From positions 310,001 through 374,000 of the forward strand of contig NZ_JAXHBQ010000001.1 in NCBI RefSeq assembly GCF_042466115.1: DNA of 64,000 bases. Direction: 5' to 3'. Positions 51,843-59,254 of the stretch are shown in pieces (position 1 is the stretch's first letter; each line of letters opens with the position of its first letter). The stretch comes from SW4 sp042466115. GTDB taxonomy: Bacteria > Pseudomonadota > Alphaproteobacteria > Rhodobacterales > Rhodobacteraceae. A model generated the notes under the pieces. That model ran no database searches, had not been told where the DNA came from, and saw only the letters and a program-made list of their open reading frames with translations. The position numbers and the translations under genes are program-made.

Positions 51843-54590
51843 TTATTCGACCGGGTCCGCGCCTTCGTCCTCGTCGCCCTGTTCGGCGATCCAGGCAACG
51901 GATACGACCACTTCGCCCTTACCTGTGTCAAACACCTTGACCCCACCCGCGCTGCGCGAACGGAAGCTGATGCCCTCCACAGGCACGCGGATCGACTGGC
52001 CCTTGGAGGTGGCCAGCATGATCTGGTCGTCCAGTTCCACAGGGAAGGAGGCGACCAAGGCACCGCCGCGCATCGCCTTGTCCATCGCCATCACGCCCAT
52101 GCCGCCACGCCCGCGCAGGGGGTAGTCGTGGCTTGACGACAGCTTGCCCGCGCCACCGGCGGTGATTGTAAGGATCAGGTTTTCAGCGGCCGACATTTCG
52201 GCGTAGCGGTCGGGGGAAATCGCACCGGCTGGCGCGTCTTCCTCGTCTTCGTTTTCGGCGTCATCGGCCAAACCGGCCATGGCGCGGCGCATCTTGAGGT
52301 AAGCGGCACGTTCCGCCGGATCGGCCTCGAAGTGGCGGATCACCGACATGGAGACAACCGTGTCATCGCCGTTCAGCCGGATCCCGCGCACACCCACGGA
52401 CGCGCGGCTGTTGAACACCCGCACATCGGTGGTGCGGAAGCGGATCGCACGGCCCGAATCCGTGGTTAGCATCACATCGTCATCGTCGCTGCAAATGCGC
52501 GCGTTGATCAGTTTGGTGTCAGCGTGATCATCCTCGAACTTCATGGCGATCTTGCCGTTTGATTTGACATTAGTGAAGTCTGACAACCGGTTACGGCGCA
52601 CAGTTCCAGCAGATGTGGCGAACATGATCTGCAGGTCGTCCCAGTCTTTTTCGTCGCGGTCCACCGGCATGATGGCGGCAATCGACACACCCGGCGGGAT
52701 CGGCAGAATATTGACGATCGCCTTGCCCTTTGAGGTGCGCGAGCCCTGCGGCAACCGCCAAGTTTTCAGCTTGTAAACCATCCCGTCGGTCGTAAAGAAC
52801 AGCAACTGCGTGTGGGTATTGGCCACGAACAGGGTTGTGACCACATCCTCTTCCTTGGTGGCCATGCCGCCGACACCCTTGCCGCCGCGGCGCTGCGCGC
52901 GGAAATCAGCGAGGGCCGTGCGTTTGATATAGCCACCCGATGTGACGGTGACGACCATGTCCTCGCGCTCGATCAGGTCTTCGTCTTCCATGTCGCCTGA
53001 CCAGTCGACAATTTCGGTGCGGCGCGGCACGGCGAACAGTTCGCGCACCTCGGCCAGCTCGGTGCGGATGATGTCCATGATGCGGTCGCGGGATGACAGG
53101 ATCGCAAGGTATTCGCGGATTTTCGCGGCCAGATCCTGCAATTCGTCTGTCACTTCCTTGACGCCGATCTGGGTCAGACGTTGCAGGCGCAAATCAAGGA
53201 TCGCACGGGCCTGCGTTTCCGACAGGTTATAGGTGCCATCGTCATTGGCCGTATGGGTCGGATCGTCAATTAGGGCAATGTATTCAAGGATGTCGCGGGC
53301 GGGCCAGCGCCGCGTCATCAGTTTTTCGCGCGCTTCGGCCGCGTCAGCAGAAGACCGGATCGCGGCGACGATTTCGTCGATATTGGTGACGGCAACGGCC
53401 AGACCGCACAGGATATGGCTGCGCTCGCGGGCCTTGCGCAACTCGAACGCGGTGCGGCGCGCAACCACATCTTCGCGAAAGTCGATGAAGCAGGTCAGGA
53501 AACGACGCAGGGTGAGCGTTTCGGGGCGTCCGCCATTCAGCGCCAGCATGTTGCAGCCGAAACTGGTCTGCATCGGCGTAAAGCGGAACAACTGGTTCAG
53601 CACCACCTCGGCGGTGGCATCGCGTTTGAGTTCGACGACCACGCGCACGCCGTTGCGATCGGATTCATCCTGCACATGGGCGATGCCTTCGATGCGCTTT
53701 TCGCGCGCAGCTTCGGCGATTTTTTCGATCATCGCGGCCTTGTTGACCTGATAGGGGACTTCGTCGATAACGATGGCCCAGCGATCCTTGCGCAATTCCT
53801 CGATATGGGTTTTCGAGCGGATGATGACGCTGCCGCGCCCTTCCAGATAGGCTTTGCGCGCGCCGGAACGGCCCAGCATGATGCCACCGGTGGGGAAATC
53901 GGGGCCGGGCACATAGTCGATCAACTGTTCGCTGGACAGGTCCGGCTGGTCAATCAGGGCCAGCGTTGCATCGACGACTTCGCCCAGATTGTGGGGCGGA
54001 ATATTGGTCGCCATGCCCACGGCGATGCCGCCTGCGCCATTGACCAGCATATTGGGGAAACGGGCGGGCAGGACGGTGGGTTCCTGCTGTTTGCCGTCAT
54101 AATTGTCTTGGAAATCGACGGTGTCCTTGTCGATATCGGCCAGAAGATAGGCGGCGGGTTTGTCCATCCGCACTTCGGTATAGCGCATGGCGGCGGCGTT
54201 ATCGCCGTCCATGGAGCCAAAGTTGCCCTGGCCGTCCAGCAAGGGCAGCGACATGGAAAAATCCTGCGCCATCCGCACCAATGCGTCATAGATCGCAGAG
54301 TCGCCATGCGGGTGGTATTGGCCCATCACATCGCCCACGGGACGGGCCGATTTGCGATAGGGTTTGTCGTGGGCGTTGTTGGTCTCGGACATGGCGAAAA
54401 GGATGCGCCGGTGCACCGGTTTCAACCCATCGCGCAGGTCGGGAATCGCGCGGCTGACGATCACCGACATCGCATAGTCCAGATAGGAGGTCTTCATCTC
54501 GTCGGTGATCGAGATCGAAGGCCCATCGTAGACATACCGTTCAGGTGTGTTTTCTTCAGGGTTTTCAGGTGTTTCCGGGGTATCGTTCAC
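51843..54590 (-). CDS. gyrA: DNA gyrase subunit A
   Basis: The 915-residue type IIA topoisomerase subunit has its catalytic Tyr137 in AAMRYTEV. The quinolone pocket is HPHGDSAIYD (Ser98, Asp102, the sensitive-type residues). The C-terminal beta-pinwheel contains the GyrA box QRRGGKGV. An acidic insertion (about 780-800, DDAENEDEEDAPAG) lies in the pinwheel region. The N-terminus has a Pro/Glu-rich tail of about 18 residues before the core. The upstream DNA carries an inverted repeat. Confidence 0.97.
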   Translation of the reverse strand: MNDTPETPENPEENTPERYVYDGPSISITDEMKTSYLDYAMSVIVSRAIPDLRDGLKPVHRRILFAMSETNNAHDKPYRKSARPVGDVMGQYHPHGDSAIYDALVRMAQDFSMSLPLLDGQGNFGSMDGDNAAAMRYTEVRMDKPAAYLLADIDKDTVDFQDNYDGKQQEPTVLPARFPNMLVNGAGGIAVGMATNIPPHNLGEVVDATLALIDQPDLSSEQLIDYVPGPDFPTGGIMLGRSGARKAYLEGRGSVIIRSKTHIEELRKDRWAIVIDEVPYQVNKAAMIEKIAEAAREKRIEGIAHVQDESDRNGVRVVVELKRDATAEVVLNQLFRFTPMQTSFGCNMLALNGGRPETLTLRRFLTCFIDFREDVVARRTAFELRKARERSHILCGLAVAVTNIDEIVAAIRSSADAAEAREKLMTRRWPARDILEYIALIDDPTHTANDDGTYNLSETQARAILDLRLQRLTQIGVKEVTDELQDLAAKIREYLAILSSRDRIMDIIRTELAEVRELFAVPRRTEIVDWSGDMEDEDLIEREDMVVTVTSGGYIKRTALADFRAQRRGGKGVGGMATKEEDVVTTLFVANTHTQLLFFTTDGMVYKLKTWRLPQGSRTSKGKAIVNILPIPPGVSIAAIMPVDRDEKDWDDLQIMFATSAGTVRRNRLSDFTNVKSNGKIAMKFEDDHADTKLINARICSDDDDVMLTTDSGRAIRFRTTDVRVFNSRASVGVRGIRLNGDDTVVSMSVIRHFEADPAERAAYLKMRRAMAGLADDAENEDEEDAPAGAISPDRYAEMSAAENLILTITAGGAGKLSSSHDYPLRGRGGMGVMAMDKAMRGGALVASFPVELDDQIMLATSKGQSIRVPVEGISFRSRSAGGVKVFDTGKGEVVVSVAWIAEQGDEDEGADPVE

Positions 54591-54605
54591 GTAAGTCGCC
54601 TGTCT

Positions 54606-54648
54606 GGTCTTGAACCGCTATATTTTGTTAACAGCGGTATATCAGACC
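54606..54648. promoter_or_regulatory. Inverted repeat in the gyrA upstream region
   Basis: ACCGCT (54614-54619) and AGCGGT (54633-54638) flank 13 AT-rich bases. The arms are extended by GGTCT (54606-54610) and AGACC (54644-54648) with a small internal bulge. It lies 16-58 bp before the gyrA start, so it overlaps the promoter or the 5' leader. It could be an operator, a leader hairpin or a supercoiling-sensitive element. Confidence 0.45.
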
Positions 54649-54676
54649 CAAGGGATGGGGTGCAATGGGCAAGGCC

Positions 54677-54766
54677 GCTTGCGCCCCGCACGCGGGCGGG
54701 GTTGGGGGGCGCTGCCCCCCGTCCTCGCGGACTCCCCCCGGAGGTATTTTTGAACAAAAGAAGGGG
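54677..54766. repeat. Dispersed GC-rich hairpin element
   Basis: GGGGGGC-GCT-GCCCCCC (54704-54720) is a perfect 7-bp stem with a 3-base loop. CCCCGGAGGTATTTTTGAAC and AAAAGAAGG follow, up to the ornithine cyclodeaminase stop. It shares its layout (hairpin, then GGTATTTTTG..A..A.) with the element after pyrH. It may end transcription of either neighbour. Confidence 0.55.
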
Positions 54767-55810
54767 TTATTGCGCCCGCAGCAGCATCCCGAACAGATCG
54801 CGCGGATCGTCGGGATCGGCGAGCATGTCAAGATCGGTGTAAAACGCCGTGCCCTTGATCTTGTCGCGGATGTAGCGCAGGGCGCTGAAATCCTCGACGG
54901 CAAAGCCGACACTGTCGAACAGGGTGATCTGGCGCGCGTCGGTGCGCCCCTTGGCGGTGCCGGTCATGACCTGCCAAAGTTCGGTCACGGCGTGATCGGG
55001 GTCAAGCTGCTGGATTTCGCCCTCGATCCGGGTCTGTTCGGGAAATTCCACAAAGATGTCCGAGCGCAGCAGGATATCGCGGTGAAGTTCGGTTTTGCCG
55101 GGGCAATCGCCGCCGATGGCGTTGATGTGCACGCCGGCGCCGACCATGTTGTCGGTCAGGATCGTTGCGTATTGTTTATCGGCGGTGCAGGTGGTGATGA
55201 TCTGCGCACCCATCATCGCGTCCTCGGGGGTGGTGCAGGGGATCACGGTAAGGCCGGAGCCGGCCAGATTTCGCGCGCATTTTTCCGTCGCCGCGGAATC
55301 AATGTCATAAAGGCGCACGGTGTCGATCCCGCAGATCGCCTGAAACGCCAAGCACTGGAATTCGCTTTGCGCGCCATTGCCGATCATCGCCATGGTCGTC
55401 GCGCCCTTTGGGGCCAGATAGCGCCCGACCAGCGCCGATGTGGCCGCCGTGCGCAGCCCGGTCAGCAGCGTCATTTCCGACAGCAGCACCGGATAGCCGT
55501 TGCCCACATTGGCCAAAAGTCCAAAGGCCGTAACGGTTTGCAGGCCTTCTTTCATGTTCTTGGGGTGGCCGTTCACGTATTTGAAACCGTAGACTTCGCC
55601 GTCCGAGGTGGGCATCAGTTCGATCACCCCTTCGGCCGAGTGGGAGGCCACACGCGGGGTTTTGTCGAACAGCTCCCAGCGTTTGAAATCCGCCTCGATA
55701 TAATCGGCCAGATCGCGCAGCATTTGCTGAATGCCGATGGAATGCACCAGCTGCATCATGTGATCGACGGATACGAAAGGCACGAGAGCGAGTTTGGAGG
55801 GCGTTGTCAT
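54767..55810 (-). CDS. ocd: Ornithine cyclodeaminase
   Basis: The 347-residue protein of the OCD/mu-crystallin family converts ornithine directly to proline plus ammonia with bound NAD+. It shows GLRTAATSALVGRYLAPKGA, the Rossmann segment TMAMIGNGAQSEFQCLAF, RLYDIDSAATEKCARN, and GGDCPGKTELHRDIL with the catalytic Asp region. It overlaps the arginase gene by 4 bp, so arginine to ornithine to proline is a coupled two-step route. Confidence 0.93.
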   Translation of the reverse strand: MTTPSKLALVPFVSVDHMMQLVHSIGIQQMLRDLADYIEADFKRWELFDKTPRVASHSAEGVIELMPTSDGEVYGFKYVNGHPKNMKEGLQTVTAFGLLANVGNGYPVLLSEMTLLTGLRTAATSALVGRYLAPKGATTMAMIGNGAQSEFQCLAFQAICGIDTVRLYDIDSAATEKCARNLAGSGLTVIPCTTPEDAMMGAQIITTCTADKQYATILTDNMVGAGVHINAIGGDCPGKTELHRDILLRSDIFVEFPEQTRIEGEIQQLDPDHAVTELWQVMTGTAKGRTDARQITLFDSVGFAVEDFSALRYIRDKIKGTAFYTDLDMLADPDDPRDLFGMLLRAQ

Positions 55811-56736
55811 GTAAAGCTCCGGGTGGGGCGGTCAAAGATGCGCCGTCCCAGCAGGGAGGCGGTCAGATCGACCATCAGGGATGCGGTGCGCCCGCGATCA
55901 TCAAGAAACGGGTTGAGTTCGACGAGGTCGAGCGAGGTTACAAGCGCGCTGTCATGCAGCAGCTCCATCACCAGATGGGCCTCGCGCATGGTCGCGCCGC
56001 CCGGAACGGTGGTGCCGACGGCGGGGGCGATGGAGGGGTCAAGAAAATCCACATCCAATGACACATGCAGCATGCCATTGGCCGCGGCGACCCGTGCAAG
56101 AAATTCGGAAAGTGGCGCCTTGATCCCGCCCTCGTCGATGGCGCGCATGTCCACGTAGGTCACATCGCTGCCCTGAAGGGCGGCATGTTCGGCATCATCC
56201 ACCGAGCGCAGGCCCATCATGCAAACGTTTTCAGTGGGCACCACGGCGGGCAGGGGCGGGAAGGCATCAAAGCCGTCGCGCCCTGTCACATAGCCCACGG
56301 GCGTGCCGTGCAGGTTGCCGCTGTCGGTGCTGTCGGGCGTGTGGAAATCAGAGTGCGCGTCAAGCCACAGCACGAACAGGGGCCGGTTCTGGTCAGCCGC
56401 GTGGGCGGCCATCCCTGCGACCGAGCCCAACGACAGCGCGTGATCACCGCCCAGAAAGATCGGCATGCCCGATTTGGCCGCATCGCGCGCGGCCGCCGAC
56501 AGGGTTTTCGTCCAGCCGATGTTTTCTTCCAGCTTGTAAACCAGCGGATTGCGGGTGGTGGTTTCGGGGACGTCGGCAGGGGCAAGGTTGCCAAGGTCCG
56601 TGGCCGTGTGGCCAAGGCCTGTAATCGCCTCGGCCAGACCGGCTGTGCGATAGGCGTCAGGCCCCATCAGGCAGCCACGATTGCGTTTGCCACAGTCCAC
56701 GGGTGCGCCGATAAGTATGCAATGTGTGTTTTCCAT
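55807..56736 (-). CDS. rocF: Arginase
   Basis: The 309-residue ureohydrolase has the Mn2+ motifs GGDHALSLGS, WLDAHSDFHTPDS and SLDVDFLDPSIAPAVGT. The substrate segment HGTPVGYV and the ILIGAPVDCGKRNRGCLMGPD start are typical of true arginase (RocF type), not agmatinase. It splits arginine into ornithine and urea. The start at 56736 removes a non-conserved 14-residue extension. It is divergent from an Lrp-type regulator gene. Confidence 0.93.
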   Translation of the reverse strand: MENTHCILIGAPVDCGKRNRGCLMGPDAYRTAGLAEAITGLGHTATDLGNLAPADVPETTTRNPLVYKLEENIGWTKTLSAAARDAAKSGMPIFLGGDHALSLGSVAGMAAHAADQNRPLFVLWLDAHSDFHTPDSTDSGNLHGTPVGYVTGRDGFDAFPPLPAVVPTENVCMMGLRSVDDAEHAALQGSDVTYVDMRAIDEGGIKAPLSEFLARVAAANGMLHVSLDVDFLDPSIAPAVGTTVPGGATMREAHLVMELLHDSALVTSLDLVELNPFLDDRGRTASLMVDLTASLLGRRIFDRPTRSFT

Positions 56737-56830
56737 GGGCCGAGTTTTACCCGTTATGGTGGTAGTGTCAGGCGTCAATTTGTGCGAAATGGGTTGCTAT
56801 TGACCAAACAGAACATAAGAAGTGATCGGA

Positions 56831-57265
56831 ATGGATGATCTTGATATCGGGCTGATCGCCGCCCTGCGCCGTGACGGGCGCGCGCCTCTGTCCGATCTGG
56901 CGGCTGACCTTGGCGTGACCCGTGCAACGGTGCGTGCCCGCATGGCGCGGTTGCAACAAAGCGGGGAAATCGCGGGCTTTACGGTGCAGACACGCCGCGA
57001 TGTGGCCCCCAGCCCTGTGCGCGGGCTCATGATGTTGGGGATCGAAGGGCGCGGCGCAGACCGGATCACCCGCACATTGCAGGGCATGGTGGCGGTCATG
57101 GCGGTGCATTCGACCAACGGGGCATGGGATCTTGTGGTGGAAATCGGCACCGGCACGCTTGAGGCGCTGGACAAGGTGCTGTTTGACATCCGCCGCATCG
57201 ACGGGGTGACACGCAGCGAAACGAACCTGTTGCTGTCGACGCGGCGTGCGGGGCGGGGTCGTTAA
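56831..57265 (+). CDS. Lrp/AsnC-family regulator
   Basis: The 144-residue protein has an N-terminal helix-turn-helix (LIAALRRDGRAPLSDLAADLGVTRATVRARMARLQQSG) and a C-terminal RAM/AsnC domain (about 65-135). This is the standard architecture. It is divergent from the arginase-ornithine cyclodeaminase operon across 94 bp, so it probably activates it in response to arginine or ornithine, as ArgR/PutR-type Lrp proteins do. A GTG at 56822 would add 3 residues. Confidence 0.92.
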   Translation: MDDLDIGLIAALRRDGRAPLSDLAADLGVTRATVRARMARLQQSGEIAGFTVQTRRDVAPSPVRGLMMLGIEGRGADRITRTLQGMVAVMAVHSTNGAWDLVVEIGTGTLEALDKVLFDIRRIDGVTRSETNLLLSTRRAGRGR

Positions 57266-57279
57266 AAGGACGCGGGGCG

Positions 57280-57732
57280 TTAGCGGCGCGCGGCCACGAT
57301 CCAGACGGCCACCAATGCAAGCGAGAAAATCGCGTTCCAGCTGGCCATCGACAGCCCGAAAATCCACAACGAGACCTGATCGCACATCACAAGTGCCGGG
57401 CCATCAAGCGACAGCAGATCAGCGCCCGACCCCAGATTGCCGCCGCCGGTGCAGCTGGTCGGGCCGTCCCACCAGTCCTGTTCGACGCCGGTGTGATAGA
57501 TGCCAAGACCGCCGGTCGTGGCGGCGGCCAGTGCACCCAGATAGGCCCAGATGCGCCCTGAAAACCCGGCCAGCAGCACCAGCGCGCCGATGATGATCGC
57601 CGCTGCGTGGGGCCAGCGTTGCCAAAGGCACATCTGGCAGGGGGCATAACCGATCGCCTGGAACAGGAATGCCCCGGCAAGAAGTGCAAACGAGCCGCCA
57701 GCGGCGATAAAGATCAGGGAATTGCGGGTCAT
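57280..57732 (-). CDS. dsbB: Disulfide bond formation protein DsbB
   Basis: The 150-residue four-helix membrane protein has its first cysteine pair CQMC (32-35) after the first helix. The second pair is Cys94 (PTSC) and Cys117 (VMCDQ) in the long periplasmic loop. It passes electrons from DsbA to quinone. It overlaps the DedA/YqaA-like gene by 4 bp and is convergent with the Lrp gene. Confidence 0.92.
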   Translation of the reverse strand: MTRNSLIFIAAGGSFALLAGAFLFQAIGYAPCQMCLWQRWPHAAAIIIGALVLLAGFSGRIWAYLGALAAATTGGLGIYHTGVEQDWWDGPTSCTGGGNLGSGADLLSLDGPALVMCDQVSLWIFGLSMASWNAIFSLALVAVWIVAARR

Positions 57733-58307
57733 ATGTATTTCACCAGGAAGAATCCGCCGATCAGTAGGACGCAGAACAGGGTGAACACAAGCCCAAGGCG
57801 GCGTTCGATAAAGTCACGAATTGGTGTGCCGAATTTCCACAGCAGCGCGGCGACGACAAAGAACCGCAAGCCCCGCGCGATTATGGATGTGATGACGAAT
57901 GTCGCCAGCGGCATCCCCGTCCAGCCGGACATGATCGTGATGACCTTGTAGGGGAAGGGTGTGATCCCCGCGACCAGCACCGCCCAGAACCCCAGATCGT
58001 TGAAGCGCGTGTTGAATTCGGCCATTGAATCGGCCTTGCCAAGGCTTTGCAAAATGGGCTGACCGATGCTTTCGAATGCGAAGGCACCAATCGCATAGCC
58101 CAGGATGCCGCCCAGAACAGAGGCGACCAGGGCCACACCGGCAATCAGGAACGCGCGGTTGGGGCGGGCCAGGATCATCGGAATCATCAGCACATCAGGC
58201 GGGATCGGAAAGACCGAGGATTCGATGAACGCAACAGCCGCCAACGCCCAAAGCGCATGCGGCGTGTCCACCAGCGACAGTGTCCAGTCGTAAAGTTTGC
58301 GGATCAT
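57729..58307 (-). CDS. DedA/YqaA-family membrane protein
   Basis: The 192-residue protein has about four hydrophobic helices and the SNARE-associated/VTT motifs: FIESSVFPIPPDVLMIPMI, LVASVLGGILGYAIGAFAF, and GFWAVLVAGITPFPYKVITIMSG with the conserved Gly-x-x-x-Pro-Phe-Pro. The family is linked to envelope lipid flipping and proton-motive-force maintenance. It is the YqaA branch by length. It is upstream partner of dsbB. Confidence 0.88.
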   Translation of the reverse strand: MIRKLYDWTLSLVDTPHALWALAAVAFIESSVFPIPPDVLMIPMILARPNRAFLIAGVALVASVLGGILGYAIGAFAFESIGQPILQSLGKADSMAEFNTRFNDLGFWAVLVAGITPFPYKVITIMSGWTGMPLATFVITSIIARGLRFFVVAALLWKFGTPIRDFIERRLGLVFTLFCVLLIGGFFLVKYI

Positions 58308-58543
58308 CGGTGCTCGGCCCGTTTTGTTTTTCCCCTTAGGGCATGGGCGCGCGATCAGGTCAAGGTTTCAAGGATGCAGGCTAGACGCAGGATCGGTGCA
58401 GATTGTCGAAGAATGCCGTTGAGGTGGCAGGGTCTGTGCACGGCCAGAAAACTGGTGATCTGACCCCTTGCGAGACCTTTGGTGCGACACGGCTTTGAGG
58501 GGCGTTGACGCGGCCTGCGCGCGGGGGTAAACCGCGCCCGTTG

Positions 58544-58629
58544 GCCGGTGTGGCGGAATGGTAGACGCAGGGGATTCAAAATCCCCCGACAGCAATGTTG
58601 TGTCGGTTCGAGTCCGACCACCGGTACCA
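58544..58629 (+). tRNA. tRNA-Leu (CAA)
   Basis: The 86-nt sequence folds as a class II tRNA. Acceptor arms GCCGGTG and CACCGGT pair with a terminal G-U. The D-arm region is GGCGGAATGGTAGACGC. The anticodon stem GGGGA/TCCCC holds loop TTCAAAA with anticodon CAA. A long variable arm and the T-arm GTCGGTTCGAGTCCGAC follow. CCA is encoded. It reads UUG leucine codons. Confidence 0.95.
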
Positions 58630-59254
58630 ACGAAATTTCCGAAAATTTGAAGCATTGATTCGCGGGTCTGTTCGCTGACCCAGGGTTAATTATGGTCATT
58701 TGACGCGATTGGTTCCGTATTGGCACCGATCTGTTAACCCTGCCTTATTTCTGCCGCGGGAAAAGGCGGGGGGGTTTCCCCGTGAACCACTGTCGCGCGT
58801 TTTGCTACATTCGACGGCTCGATTCACCTTAGAACCCGCAAATTTGCCACTTTGCATCGCTGCGACCTGTCCAAAAGTGCTATTATTGTTTCTGGCAGCG
58901 AAACAATGGTCAAAGGGCAGGATTTCGTGACGCAAGGTAAATCACCTGAATTTCAGCGCGCAGACCCGTTAACCATCTTAATCCGAACACTTTTCACTTT
59001 GTTTGACTTAACCTTGGCTGTATCCAAGTCAGGCCCAACTGGGGGGCATATCCGGCATCTGGGGTGTCGGGTTCGGATGCGAAAGCAAACGAATGAAAAT
59101 GTGGTGTCTGCGGGATCGGGTCCAAACCTGTTCGATGCGGATGATAGTTTTGGTCGCTTGCGACCGGCGTGTATTGTTTGGGGCCCTGCCATCTTCAATT
59201 CGCGTCTTCATCTAGAAGTCGGCCCCTTGGGTCGGCGGGGAATAGGATCTGGTA
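58630..59254. other. 625-bp region before the RTX gene
   Basis: No convincing gene is present; a 136-residue open frame at 58852-59262 has unlike codon use, no ribosome-binding site and is out of frame with the RTX gene. The DNA is richer in AT than its surroundings and holds several TTAA words, including GTTAACC near 58733, TTAACCAT at 58969 and TTAACC at 59008. It probably carries the promoter of the RTX gene. AATAGGATCT before 59255 supplies the ribosome-binding site. Confidence 0.5.
58969..58981 (+). promoter_or_regulatory. CtrA-like site upstream of RTX gene
   Basis: TTAACCAT (58969-58976) is followed by another TTAA (58978-58981), with 5 bases between the TTAA words instead of the classic 7. 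A further TTAACC starts at 59008. The cluster is about 245-285 bp before the RTX gene start. Together with ctrA in the same window it suggests possible CtrA control; this is inference. Confidence 0.4.

Noticed and set aside
53415..56158. Two long + strand frames over gyrA and ornithine cyclodeaminase
   Set aside because: Both real genes on the minus strand have complete catalytic motifs; the + frames are shadows.
58544..58629. tRNA-Leu as an integration (att) site
   Set aside because: No direct repeat of the tRNA 3' end, no nearby integrase and no island-like genes; xerD at 2.8 kb is the housekeeping recombinase.
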